A DNA stretch of 64,000 nt from Myroides odoratimimus (GTDB taxonomy: Bacteria; Bacteroidota; Bacteroidia; Flavobacteriales; Flavobacteriaceae), in the NCBI RefSeq assembly GCF_001485415.1, contig NZ_BCMQ01000003.1, positions 124,001 to 188,000 of the forward strand, in the 5' to 3' direction. The notes under the pieces were generated by a model. The model was not told the DNA's origin and did no database searches. It saw only the letters and a program-made list of their open reading frames with translations. The stretch's first letter is position 1; the number at the start of each line of letters is the position of its first letter. Of the stretch, positions 34,928-43,596 are shown one piece after another. Position numbers and translations under genes: made by a program.

Positions 34928-35041
34928 ATGCACTTAGTTTTCTAATTTTTAATGATCTTTAAGGATATATTACTTATTGATAATCAAAGTAATTTTGCTG
35001 TTTTAGTAACGTTTAAAAATTACTATAGGATACAATAAAAA

Positions 35042-35069
35042 AAAGCTCTATCAACAACAATAGAGCTTT
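35042..35069. terminator. Terminator-like hairpin
   Basis: AAAGCTCTAT and ATAGAGCTTT are exact complements around an AC-rich loop. It is followed by only two or three T and has no adjacent gene end, so its role is uncertain. Confidence 0.4.
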
Positions 35070-35622
35070 CATAATAGGAAACAACATTATAACTTAAATA
35101 GAACGTTATGTTCTATGATAGTTCTTATTTAGCATTCAGCTTTATTGAAAAATAATAAAATACTGAATGATAGTGTCTTAATCAGATAAGACGTAAGATT
35201 TACTTGTAATAAGTAAGGAGTATTAAAGAATCTAGTATTTATACTTCTAAAACTTATTATTATCAATCTTGTAGGACAAAAGTATAAAAAAAGCACAGTA
35301 TAATTTCCTAATTTGACGCTAAAACTTACTAAAAGTGTCCTTTTTGCGAATAAAACTTTTTGATTGTTAATCTATATCTCTTACAACTTCAAATTATACT
35401 AAAAGAGATTAAGTTCTTTAATTAAATGTAGAAAACTGTAATACTTTTATGTTTGAACAAGCTGTTTTTTTAACTTAAAATGCCTTTTTGGTCATTTTCT
35501 TTGAATAATATTAAGCTTTTATACAGGGCTAGAGCATTATTGACAATATCTGGCTGTGCATATCTTAATATAGATTAAGTATAATCCATATTAATAGGAG
35601 TAATTTTATAGTATAATAAAAA

Positions 35623-36666
35623 ATGATAAAGATGGAAATAGGAATTAGCATGTTTGGGGATTTAAAATTCGACAAACAAAACAATAGTTATCAGTCAAGT
35701 ACACAACGTATAAATGAGATTATAGAGGAAGTTAAGTTAATGGATGAAGTAGGATTGGATGTTTTCGGTATAGGAGAACATCACCGTAAAGATTACGCAG
35801 TCTCTACTCCAGATATTATATTAGCTGGTGCAGCTACAGTAACTAAGAATATCAAGTTGACGAGTGCTGTTACTGTATTGAGCTCTAATGATCCTGTACG
35901 TGTATATCAATCGTTCTCTACTATAAACGCTATGTCTAATGGTAGAGCAGAAATTACAGTAGGACGTGGAAGTTTTATAGAGTCATTCCCTTTGTTTGGA
36001 TATGATCTTAATGATTACAATGAGTTGTTTACAGAAAAACTTAATTTATTGTTGAATATCAATGCAATAGATGGTCCATTGACCTGGACAGGAAAACACA
36101 GAGCTTCTCTAAAAGAACAGCAGGTTTTCCCAAGAAGTGAACAGCCAATGGATGTATGGATTGCAGCAGGAGGAACACCAGAGTCTGTATTAAGAGCGGC
36201 TAAATTAGGATTGCCACTTGTGTTCGCTATTATCGGTGGAATGCCAGAACAGTATAAACCATTCTTTGACTACTATAAACAAGAGTATATTAATGCAGGT
36301 CATGATATTAGTAAAATGCAGATCGCTACGCACTCACATGGATTAGTAGGATTAGACGGAAATGCTTTAGCTAAAGATTATTTCCCTGTATATAAAGAAC
36401 AGATGGATAGAATAGGGGCATCACGTGGATGGCAACCTTACACTTATGAGCAGTATGAAGGAGGAAGAAGTAGAGACGGTGCTTTATTCATAGGAGATGT
36501 GGATCAAGTAGTAGATAAGATTTTATATCATCAAGAGATGTTTGGGTTAACACGTTGGTTAATGCACAGTGATTTAGGAGCGCCTGATCACTTAACACAG
36601 ATGAAAAACATAGAGCTATTAGGTACTAAAATTGCTCCTGCAGTTAAAAAAGCATTGCGTAAATAA
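35623..36666 (+). CDS. LLM-class flavin-dependent oxidoreductase
   Basis: A 347-residue luciferase-like TIM-barrel protein. Family traits are the N-terminal EIGISMFGDL strand, GLDVFGIGEHHR, LTSAVTVLSSNDPVRVYQ and AEITVGRGSF (FMN phosphate site), and the C-terminal IGDVDQVVDKIL. Members oxidise small molecules with FMNH2 and oxygen, but the substrate is unknown. The ATG at 35632 would serve equally. It is followed by a very long hairpin at 36678 shared with the convergent MocR gene. Confidence 0.85.
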   Translation: MIKMEIGISMFGDLKFDKQNNSYQSSTQRINEIIEEVKLMDEVGLDVFGIGEHHRKDYAVSTPDIILAGAATVTKNIKLTSAVTVLSSNDPVRVYQSFSTINAMSNGRAEITVGRGSFIESFPLFGYDLNDYNELFTEKLNLLLNINAIDGPLTWTGKHRASLKEQQVFPRSEQPMDVWIAAGGTPESVLRAAKLGLPLVFAIIGGMPEQYKPFFDYYKQEYINAGHDISKMQIATHSHGLVGLDGNALAKDYFPVYKEQMDRIGASRGWQPYTYEQYEGGRSRDGALFIGDVDQVVDKILYHQEMFGLTRWLMHSDLGAPDHLTQMKNIELLGTKIAPAVKKALRK

Positions 36667-36677
36667 TACCAATGATT

Positions 36678-36734
36678 ATAACAAAAATAAATTCCTTTAG
36701 TAAAGTCTTTACTAAAGGAATTTATTTTTGTTAT
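36678..36734. terminator. Very long bidirectional terminator
   Basis: Two 28-base arms (36678-36705 and 36707-36734) are exact complements with one unpaired base between them. The right arm covers the stop codon of the MocR gene. A and T runs lie in the arms themselves, so it can end transcripts from both sides. Confidence 0.85.
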
Positions 36735-38143
36735 AAATGTCTTTTTAAGCATAGTATAGCTTCTTCTATTTGTCGTTCTGACAATGATCCAAAACTAAAC
36801 CGTATTCCTTGTAACTTATCACTATAGGAGAACCTTTCAGGCCCCATAAAAGCAATTTTATCTAGGTCTAGTTTCTTTTTGAGTTTGTCCCAATCTGTAT
36901 CTTTTTTAGGAACTAACCATATTGCTAACCCTCCATCAGCGATTGTATAATTTACTTGTTCTTTAAGGTTTTTATCTAGTAAATCGGCAGTTATATCTCT
37001 CTTGCTTTTATAGTAGTTATGTGCTTTTTTTAAATGTTTTCTTATGGTCCCGTCATCCATTAATTGTAAGATAGCTTGTTCCATGATATTGTCACCTTGT
37101 ACATCGATGATACTTCTAAGTTCACCTATTTTTTGAATCAGATCATTGTTAGTCGCTATATAACCGATACGTAGAGAAGGAGCTACGACTTTACTTAATG
37201 TTCCTATATATACGTAGTTTAGTACATTCGGAAGACTACTAATCGGCATAACGGGTCTATGTCCGTAATGAAATTCATAGTCGTAATCATCTTCTATAAT
37301 AGTAAAGTTATACAAGTTAGAGAGCTCTATCAGCTTATATCTCCTCTGTAAACTAAGGGTTGCTGTAGTTGGGTATTGGTGGTGAGGAGTAATATAAATA
37401 GCTTTAATTCTTTTGTTTTCTTTTAAAAGACTTTCGACTTGATTGATATCAATTCCTTGTTCATCTACATTAGCATATAACAATTTTGCTCCAGCATGCT
37501 CAAATGTGTGCCATGCTTTTCTATATCCAGGATGTTCTACTATAATATAGTCATCTTTCTTTAGTAGTACTTGAGCGATAAGGTACATTGCCATTTGACT
37601 TCCTCTAGAAATACATATTTCTTCGGCAGTTACTTGCATACCTCGCCAATGATTTAGCATTTTACTAATATGTTCTCTAAACTCAAATAATCCTAGAGGA
37701 GATGAGTATCCCATCATCTGCCACTTTCCTTTTCGCTTAAATATTTGGCGATAAGCTCTTGCTAATTCTTCAACAGGAGCAATAGAAGTATCAGGGTTTC
37801 CATCATCAACGGTGATATTGTATTGAATAGTTGATTTACTTTCTTTTTTTATAGGAATTTTATTGAGAGGAGTTATATTTATGTCAGCAAGTTTAGAGAC
37901 GTAAGTTCCACTACGCGATTTGGACATAATCCAACCTTCACTTAATAAGACATCATAGGCTTCTATAACTGTATTTCTATTTACTCCTAAGATTTCTGCT
38001 AACTTTCTACTTCCTGGTAGGGCTTCTTCCTCTTTTAGTTGACCTGTTTTTATAGCTTCTATAATAGCGTCAGCTATTTGGAGATAGATAGCTTTTTTTT
38101 CAGTATTAATAATTTGAATTTGTAAGGGCCAAGGTCTAAGCAT
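36731..38143 (-). CDS. MocR/PdxR-family transcription regulator
   Basis: A 470-residue fusion of a GntR winged helix (about 14-85; LPGSRKLAEILGVNRNTVIEAYDVL) and a class I aminotransferase-like domain (from about 115). The PLP lysine lies in YIGTLSKVVAPSLRIGY near 316. Such proteins sense PLP or an amino-compound aldimine and usually activate a neighbouring gene. No pdx gene is visible; the convergent LLM gene is not a natural target. Confidence 0.9.
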   Translation of the reverse strand: MLRPWPLQIQIINTEKKAIYLQIADAIIEAIKTGQLKEEEALPGSRKLAEILGVNRNTVIEAYDVLLSEGWIMSKSRSGTYVSKLADINITPLNKIPIKKESKSTIQYNITVDDGNPDTSIAPVEELARAYRQIFKRKGKWQMMGYSSPLGLFEFREHISKMLNHWRGMQVTAEEICISRGSQMAMYLIAQVLLKKDDYIIVEHPGYRKAWHTFEHAGAKLLYANVDEQGIDINQVESLLKENKRIKAIYITPHHQYPTTATLSLQRRYKLIELSNLYNFTIIEDDYDYEFHYGHRPVMPISSLPNVLNYVYIGTLSKVVAPSLRIGYIATNNDLIQKIGELRSIIDVQGDNIMEQAILQLMDDGTIRKHLKKAHNYYKSKRDITADLLDKNLKEQVNYTIADGGLAIWLVPKKDTDWDKLKKKLDLDKIAFMGPERFSYSDKLQGIRFSFGSLSERQIEEAILCLKRHL

Positions 38144-38445
38144 ATTAATAAAGTGTATGAAATAAGTAAATGAATTTAAATCAATCTAAGGCTATTTAAT
38201 ACAAAATAGAGATTAGATATAAAATCAAATCAAAGGTACAATGAAAAAGAGAATTTTGTTTCTTTATTTATTAAAGTGAATGTAACCCATTAATCACTTT
38301 TCATCCAGATTCCTCATTAGCCAAATACTACAAAGCACTTCACTTCATATCTATTTCATTAGTTCTAAAACTATGCTTTACTCTCTAATTTAGCCCTATT
38401 TTGTATAATTACTTTTCATTTATATGTCTATGGTAGAATCTGAGT
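38144..38445. other. Intergenic region with repeat-element copy 3
   Basis: This stretch of 302 bases between two leftward genes holds the degenerate third copy of the 160-bp element and otherwise AT-rich upstream sequence of the MocR gene. Confidence 0.55.
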
Positions 38446-38448
38446 TTA
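38303..38448 (+). repeat. Dispersed 160-bp TIR element, copy 3 (degenerate)
   Basis: Starts ATCCAGATTCCTCATTAGCC and ends AGAATCTGAGTTTAA. It is about 146 bp long, has lost most of the internal palindrome (reads AAAACTATGCTTTAC) but keeps TGTATAATTACTTTTCATTT. Its right end reaches into the stop codon of the adjacent minus-strand gene at 38446. Confidence 0.75.
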
Positions 38449-38913
38449 ATTTTTCTTCTTTATTAATTTTATACATGAGGGTTGTTTTTCTAGGCAAGAG
38501 GTCCCGTCTGAAGAAGGATAGCAGATAGGGCTATTATTAGGTATAATACAGTTATTACTACTGTATATAAGATACTCACCTTCTACACGTGGTATAGAAA
38601 CTAAATGAGCAAGAGAAATAAGAGTATAATCCTTACTATTAGAAATAAAATAGTATAGATTATTATGCTTCAAGATAGTTAGTATAGGAGAAGTAATCTT
38701 TGAAAAATGAGGAGTAAAGTACTCTTCTATTTCAGCTTTAAGAGCTTTAGGTTTGATTAGGAATTGATAAGATTCATTACCTAAAGAATCTTTAATAATT
38801 CTAACAATATTTTTTTCTTGTAGAGTTTTCTTTTGATAGGCAGTGATTGTAGTCTTTTTATTCTGACCCAAACAGTAAAAAGAATATAGAAAAAAAATAA
38901 GTAAAAGTCTCAT
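38446..38913 (-). CDS. Exported protein of unknown function
   Basis: A 155-residue protein with a signal peptide MRLLLIFFLYSFYCLGQ. The mature part is basic, with a Cys-rich C-terminal third (NNCIIPNNSPICYPSS, SCLEKQPSCIK) suggesting disulfides in the periplasm or outside. I recognise no family. Its stop codon coincides with the end of repeat copy 3, so the element may have supplied the last codons. Confidence 0.65.
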   Translation of the reverse strand: MRLLLIFFLYSFYCLGQNKKTTITAYQKKTLQEKNIVRIIKDSLGNESYQFLIKPKALKAEIEEYFTPHFSKITSPILTILKHNNLYYFISNSKDYTLISLAHLVSIPRVEGEYLIYSSNNCIIPNNSPICYPSSDGTSCLEKQPSCIKLIKKKN

Positions 38914-39025
38914 TATTAAAAATTGTATGTGTTTAATAATGAATGCACAAACACTATTCCAGTTTTAAGATAAGGTATGTGTAAAAGGTTAGTAAGGTGT
39001 GAAGATCTGTTATCTATAAAACAAG

Positions 39026-39271
39026 TTAAAACTGGATTAAAAAATATTTTATTCTCCTCTTTTTAAAGAGGAAGTAATTGTACCTATATTTATATATAGG
39101 AATGATGACAAAGCCTTTTTCTTTTAGTTTTTTCGATATAGAAGTCGGTAAATTCTTTATAATACATGAGTTCTTTCCTTTTATAGCAGATTCTTTTAGT
39201 TGATTTATTATTTTTTTGTATTGATCATTAAGAGCATTTTCTGCAATAATATTTAGTTCTTCCGCTGTCAT
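39026..39271 (-). CDS. Small hypothetical protein
   Basis: An 81-residue soluble, basic protein with an amphipathic N-terminal half (EELNIIAENALNDQYKKIINQLKESA) and the motif LPTSISKKLKEKGFVII. This pattern occurs in short proteins of phage and accessory regions, but I cannot name it. It has good codon character and its own start at 39271; no partner gene is adjacent. Confidence 0.5.
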   Translation of the reverse strand: MTAEELNIIAENALNDQYKKIINQLKESAIKGKNSCIIKNLPTSISKKLKEKGFVIIPIYKYRYNYFLFKKRRIKYFLIQF

Positions 39272-39680
39272 TAGATTCTTAATTAAATATATTGTATCGC
39301 TGTAAAATTATACAAATGATTAAAATAATTCGCAAAAGGTGTTTTTTTTATATTATTTTCATTGATTGTAAGGGATTTTTTATTGAATTCATTATTTAGA
39401 AGTATAACTACTAATAATGTTTCTTTTTTGAAAGCGAAATCGATAACAATGACTTTGTAAATTAACAATAAGTGACAACTATGGTGTAATATTTGAGTTT
39501 TTTAATCTAAATTAGAATAAATAATGAAATTGTATTTTGTATACTCATTTATTGTTAGGTAAAAAGCAAAAACAAAACATATTGCTCTAAATAAAACAAC
39601 TATAATGTTAAAAATTATAAAATAAAGTGTAGTTTTGTGTAAGGAGAATAATAATGTTTATTAGTCTATACTAGAATGAT
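39272..39680. other. Intergenic region of 409 bases
   Basis: A divergent upstream region between a small leftward gene and the OmpA-family gene. Strongly AT-rich. I see no repeat and no clear promoter pair; an AAGGAG at 39640 is 35 bases before the OmpA start and too far to act as a ribosome binding site. Confidence 0.4.
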
Positions 39681-40418
39681 ATGAAAAAATTACAATTAAT
39701 AACTTTAGGACTTTCTTTATTTAGTTTTATTTCTGTATCTGCTCAGAAAATAGAGGGTAAGGTATTTGATAAAAAAACAAATAATCCGATAGGAGAAGGA
39801 GAAGTAACATTCTTTAATTCATCAGGAGATAGAATAGCTACAGTATATACTTCTGCAGATGGAGCTTATGTTTTCGAACCTAAAAGGATGACAGATATTC
39901 ATAAGGTATCTACAGCTGCAAAGAATTATAGTAAAGCAGAGGTTCTTTTGAATCAAATGGATAATGGTGTAGTTGCTAATTTTGGATTAACAAGTGTAGT
40001 AAGTGAATCTCAAAATAGAGGTAATACAATAGCAAGTGGCGATTATAATACAACTAGAACTTCTAACGTAAACTATGATAGCTCTACATTGCCATCTTTT
40101 TATTACGATTTTAATAGTTCTTATTTAAATACAGATAATAAAGCATCAGTGGATGAGATAGTAGCTTATATGTATAATAATCCAGAAGCTAGAGTGAGAG
40201 TTCACGTTTATTTTGATACGAGAGGTAATGCTAAATATGATGAGTGGTTAGCTGATAGACGAGCAGATAGAGTTATTAATTATATGGTCATGAAAGGAAT
40301 TTCTCCGTCTAGATTATTAAAATTAGTTGAAACTGTGTATCAGAATGTGCCTCCTAAAGAAGGTAGTTATAGAAGTGGAGGATCAGAAAGTAGAAGATGT
40401 GATTTCGACCTTATTTAA
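39681..40418 (+). CDS. OmpA-family protein with carboxypeptidase-like N-domain
   Basis: A 245-residue exported protein: signal peptide (ends ISVSAQ), a carboxypeptidase-regulatory-like beta domain (KIEGKVFDKKTNNPIGEGEV), and an OmpA_C domain from about 125 (YYDFNSSYLNTDN; DTRGNAKYDEWLADRRADRVINYM). It binds peptidoglycan non-covalently at the outer membrane. It differs from classic OmpA in HVYFDTRGN where GHTDxxG is usual. Monocistronic with a terminator at 40436. Confidence 0.85.
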   Translation: MKKLQLITLGLSLFSFISVSAQKIEGKVFDKKTNNPIGEGEVTFFNSSGDRIATVYTSADGAYVFEPKRMTDIHKVSTAAKNYSKAEVLLNQMDNGVVANFGLTSVVSESQNRGNTIASGDYNTTRTSNVNYDSSTLPSFYYDFNSSYLNTDNKASVDEIVAYMYNNPEARVRVHVYFDTRGNAKYDEWLADRRADRVINYMVMKGISPSRLLKLVETVYQNVPPKEGSYRSGGSESRRCDFDLI

Positions 40419-40435
40419 GGGATAAGTATAAATAT

Positions 40436-40471
40436 AAAAGCTGGAAGTATTCATTACTTCCAGCTTTTTTT
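40436..40471 (+). terminator. Terminator
   Basis: AAAAGCTGGAAGTA and TACTTCCAGCTTTT pair around TTCAT, followed by further T. Confidence 0.9.
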
Positions 40472-40523
40472 ATGTTGTTTAGTTTTAGACATAGCTACTA
40501 TAAATAAAGTTTCTGAAAAATCG

Positions 40524-40552
40524 TTGGAGTTGGGACATTTGTCTTATTTTTG
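40524..40552 (+). promoter_or_regulatory. Promoter of purC
   Basis: TTG at 40524-40526 and TATTTTTG at 40545-40552 match the Bacteroidota -33/-7 elements with an 18-base gap; the start codon lies 27 bases on. Confidence 0.55.
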
Positions 40553-40578
40553 AGCTTTAATAACAACACTAACACACA

Positions 40579-41262
40579 ATGACATTAAAGTATCAAGGAA
40601 AGACTAAAGATGTATATAGTCTATCAAACAATCAAGTTCTTTTAAAGTTTAAAGATGATGTAACAGGAGAAGATGGTGTATTCGATCCAGGTGCAAATAC
40701 AGTAGGTTTAACTATCGATGGAGCAGGTAAGAGTGGATTGAAAATGACAAAACACTTCTTCGAAGTTTTAGCACAAAAGAATGTTCCTACACATTATGTT
40801 TCGGCTGATATAGAAGATGTATCGATGATTGTAAAAGAAGCTATACCATTTGGTAAAGGATTAGAAGTAATCTGTCGTTACAGAGCAGTAGGAAGTTTCT
40901 TTAGAAGATATGGCGCTTATTGTACAGAAGGACAACAACTAGATAGCTTCGTAGAAGTAACCATTAAAGATGATGAAAGAGCTGATCCAACTATTTCTGA
41001 CGATGCATTAGAAATGTTAGGTATATTGTCAAAAGAAGAATATGCAATTTTAAAATCTCGTACTAAAGAGATTTGCCAAATTATAAAGGATGAATTAGCT
41101 ACTAAGAATCTAGAGTTATATGATATCAAATTAGAGTTTGGAAGAGATAAAGCTACTAATGATATTATCTTAATAGACGAGATTTCTGGTGGTAATATGA
41201 GAGTGTATAAGGACAATGTCTACATCGCTCCATTAGATTTAGAAAAAGAGTTTTTAAAATAA
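40579..41262 (+). CDS. purC: SAICAR synthetase
   Basis: Phosphoribosylaminoimidazole-succinocarboxamide synthase, the ATP-dependent addition of aspartate to CAIR in purine synthesis. The 227-residue protein has YQGKTKDVY at the N-terminus (ATP phosphate loop), EVICRYRAVGSFFRRYG and IILIDEISGGNMR near the C-terminus (usual DEIxxxDxxR, here with GG in the variable part). Similar in length to the E. coli type. No other pur gene is adjacent. Confidence 0.93.
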   Translation: MTLKYQGKTKDVYSLSNNQVLLKFKDDVTGEDGVFDPGANTVGLTIDGAGKSGLKMTKHFFEVLAQKNVPTHYVSADIEDVSMIVKEAIPFGKGLEVICRYRAVGSFFRRYGAYCTEGQQLDSFVEVTIKDDERADPTISDDALEMLGILSKEEYAILKSRTKEICQIIKDELATKNLELYDIKLEFGRDKATNDIILIDEISGGNMRVYKDNVYIAPLDLEKEFLK

Positions 41263-41271
41263 GAGAAAATA

Positions 41272-41302
41272 AAAGAGGGATATTATTATAATATCCCTCT
41301 TT
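41272..41302. terminator. Bidirectional terminator
   Basis: AAAGAGGGATATTA and TAATATCCCTCTTT are exact complements with a three-base loop, between convergent purC and tatA. Confidence 0.88.
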
Positions 41303-41315
41303 CTGCTTAAAACCT

Positions 41316-41555
41316 TTATTTAATAGGTTCATTTGTCGATTCAACATTGCTTTTTTGCTCTTGAGCATTCTCATTTGCAATAGCATTAGTTGTATTTGTT
41401 TCTCTTGTAGCTTGTTTGAATTCTTTAATTCCTGTTCCAAGTCCCTTCATTAATTCTGGAATTTTCTTTCCACCAAAAAGTAATAAAGCTATTGCAACAA
41501 CAACTATTAATTCAGATGGAGCTACTCCGCCTAATGGTATAATTGTTGAAACCAT
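41316..41555 (-). CDS. tatA: TatA/E twin-arginine translocase subunit
   Basis: A 79-residue protein with one N-terminal membrane segment ([16 protein letters not shown]), the family FGGKKIPEL hinge and an amphipathic helix ([14 protein letters not shown]), then a polar tail. It forms the pore part of the Tat pathway that exports folded proteins. tatC is not adjacent. Assigned TatA, though TatE/B-like naming cannot be excluded. Confidence 0.9.
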   Translation of the reverse strand: MVSTIIPLGGVAPSELIVVVAIALLLFGGKKIPELMKGLGTGIKEFKQATRETNTTNAIANENAQEQKSNVESTNEPIK

Positions 41556-41649
41556 ATTGTAAAGATGTTTTGATTGAGGAAAACAAATGTAATTAAGAGA
41601 ATTCTTAATAAATTTTTTTTAACACGAATTTAATTTAAGAATAATGGAA

Positions 41650-42729
41650 TTACTCCTTGGTGATTACTCTTTTATCAACATAATTAGAATTCATAATTCT
41701 AAGAATTCCCATATAGCTCATATGAAATGAGATTGTGTCACCCACTTTTAAGTTCTCTGGGTTATCTCCTAGGTCCATGACCATCATATCAGAACTAGAC
41801 CCAACGAATTGCTGTTTAGCATTGATAGGTGTAATGTGGTCTTCTTCTATATCTAATAATCCTAAGTCTATAATCGCTCTATAATTCACACTATTTTCCC
41901 ATTCTGGTGCTAACTCTACTTTCTCTCCTGTCATTTTCAATCCGATTTCTCCTTCAGGCATCATCGGCTTTTCATATAGCTCAATAATTTCTGCATGAAG
42001 CATAAAGATATTTTGTTCAAAATCAGAATAAGCTACATTGTCATAGGCATTGGTTCCCATAAATAAGGTCTCTCCAATTCTAAAGTGATTAATAGCTGTA
42101 GGGATCGTGTCATTTAAGATTAAAGGAAGCGTTACAGATGCACCACCAGATAGATAGGGGATCCTTTTTTTAAATTTGAGTTCCAGGAGGTCTCTAAATA
42201 GCGTTAGCTGTATTAGTTTATCATTATTAGGCAATACGCCGTACATGCAGGTAAGATTAGTACCTAGCCCAATAATATCTATGTTAGGTAGTTCAAAGAC
42301 TTGGCTGTAGAAGTCTATTAGTTCTTCTCTCAGAACACCTTCTCTTAGCTCTCCAAGTTCTACCATAATAACAATTTTATGTACAATATTTTGACGCTTG
42401 GCTTCTTCAGAAAGAAGTTTTATCGTCTCTAGCTCTGTATTAAAACTGATATCTGCGTACTCAATAATCTCTTCAATACTACCGTTAGGGGCAGGTTTTA
42501 TATAAATGGTTTCAACTGTAGGATCAATTTGTTTGATCATTCTTAAGTTAGAAACTCTAGAATCACATATTTGTTGAGGGTTTAATGCTAAAACCTCTCT
42601 GAGGAAGGTCTCATCACCACAAAGTAATTTACCTACAACAGCCCAGTGTATTTCTTTCTCCTGAAATAGAGCATCTAGCTTGTTGTAATTATGTTTTAAC
42701 TTACTTTGATTTAATGTTATATAAGCCAT
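41650..42729 (-). CDS. Alanine/ornithine racemase family PLP enzyme
   Basis: A 359-residue fold-type III PLP enzyme. The N-terminal strand carries WAVVGKLLCGD with the probable PLP lysine at 34; LSGGASVTLPL and FRIGETLFMG match the phosphate and tyrosine regions of the YhfX/OrrA branch. It probably racemises an amino acid such as ornithine, alanine or lysine in the cytosol. It starts four bases after the stop of the GNAT gene, with which it forms an operon. Confidence 0.8.
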   Translation of the reverse strand: MAYITLNQSKLKHNYNKLDALFQEKEIHWAVVGKLLCGDETFLREVLALNPQQICDSRVSNLRMIKQIDPTVETIYIKPAPNGSIEEIIEYADISFNTELETIKLLSEEAKRQNIVHKIVIMVELGELREGVLREELIDFYSQVFELPNIDIIGLGTNLTCMYGVLPNNDKLIQLTLFRDLLELKFKKRIPYLSGGASVTLPLILNDTIPTAINHFRIGETLFMGTNAYDNVAYSDFEQNIFMLHAEIIELYEKPMMPEGEIGLKMTGEKVELAPEWENSVNYRAIIDLGLLDIEEDHITPINAKQQFVGSSSDMMVMDLGDNPENLKVGDTISFHMSYMGILRIMNSNYVDKRVITKE

Positions 42730-42733
42730 CTTC

Positions 42734-43177
42734 CTATTTTGTTAATCTCATTTCTATATATTTTTTCTCAAAGCCTTTTCGTTCATATAAGTTTTGAGCA
42801 GGATTATCTTTATCTACATGTAGTGCAATAGAGCCATGAGCTTCCTGTTTTAATCTATCTATTAATTGTCCGCCTAGACCTTGACCACGTACACTAGAGT
42901 CTATCGCGATATAAACAAGAATATGTTCAGGGATAAATCCTCCCATTAAGGTGTCTAATAAGACTGTAATACCAACAATCTTTTCTTCTTGATTTTTGGC
43001 AACTAATACAAATCCTCCTGGTTTATTGTCATAAGAAAGAGCGTAGTGAATTGCTTTTTCTATATCTTGTTTCTCGTCTCCATATTGTTCTAAATGAAGG
43101 TATAGAAAATCAACATATTCTTTGATTTGTGATTCGTTTGTAGAGGTGTGTTTGTCTATTTTATGAATTGAAAGCAT
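42734..43177 (-). CDS. GNAT family N-acetyltransferase
   Basis: A 147-residue acetyltransferase with VRGQGLGGQLIDRL (acetyl-CoA loop) and NPAQNLYERKGFEKK. It is the first gene of a two-gene unit with the racemase, four bases apart, so it may modify the amino acid produced or used by that enzyme; this is inference from linkage. Confidence 0.87.
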   Translation of the reverse strand: MLSIHKIDKHTSTNESQIKEYVDFLYLHLEQYGDEKQDIEKAIHYALSYDNKPGGFVLVAKNQEEKIVGITVLLDTLMGGFIPEHILVYIAIDSSVRGQGLGGQLIDRLKQEAHGSIALHVDKDNPAQNLYERKGFEKKYIEMRLTK

Positions 43178-43596
43178 AAAAAAATGTTTATATGCTTATT
43201 TAGGCTTTACAGAAAAGATGAAGACAAAATAGAAAAGGTAAAAACCTTTGATTTGAAAGTAAAAAAATAGAAACAAATATTGTGTTTCTATGGAATATCT
43301 CTTTTAATAAAATAGCTAAATAAGCTTGATTAAATAAATTTGATTTTTGTAAAAATACAAAAAGTTTGATGTTTTGACAAGTTTAAATAGAGTTTGTTGA
43401 GAAAAAGTAATTTTAATTGAATGTAATTGCGCTTTGTTTTTATAAATAAAAGTAGGGGCAATACCTTTATTATAAAGGGTTTAGTAATGATTTAGTAAGA
43501 GAGATAAATAATAAAACAAATGATGCTGATTATCAGACGATTTTAAAGTTAATTAATAAAAAAAGACTAATAGTGAGTTCTATTAGCCTTGTATAT
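43178..43596. other. Intergenic region of 419 bases
   Basis: AT-rich upstream sequence of the GNAT-racemase unit. The only clear element is the terminator of the gene to the right, at 43557-43590. Confidence 0.5.
43557..43590 (-). terminator. Terminator of the 43597 gene
   Basis: Read leftward, GGCTAATAG and CTATTAGTC pair (one mismatch) around AACTCA and are followed by TTTTTTT. Confidence 0.75.

Larger units (their letters stand above)
34351..35622. other. Gene-free region of about 1.27 kb
   Basis: No supportable gene. It holds copy 2 of the 160-bp element (34398-34560), a hairpin at 34659-34681, copy B of the TTCGGA repeat (34859-34927) and a hairpin at 35042-35069. The last 500 bases before 35623 are AT-rich without recognisable motifs. 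Confidence 0.55.

Noticed and set aside
34691..34945. Rightward frame of 84 codons
   Set aside because: Phe/Ser-rich and runs through the TTCGGA repeat; a by-product of T-rich DNA, not a protein.
39283..39468. Leftward frame of 61 codons
   Set aside because: AT-rich composition and no family signal, in the upstream region of an OmpA gene.
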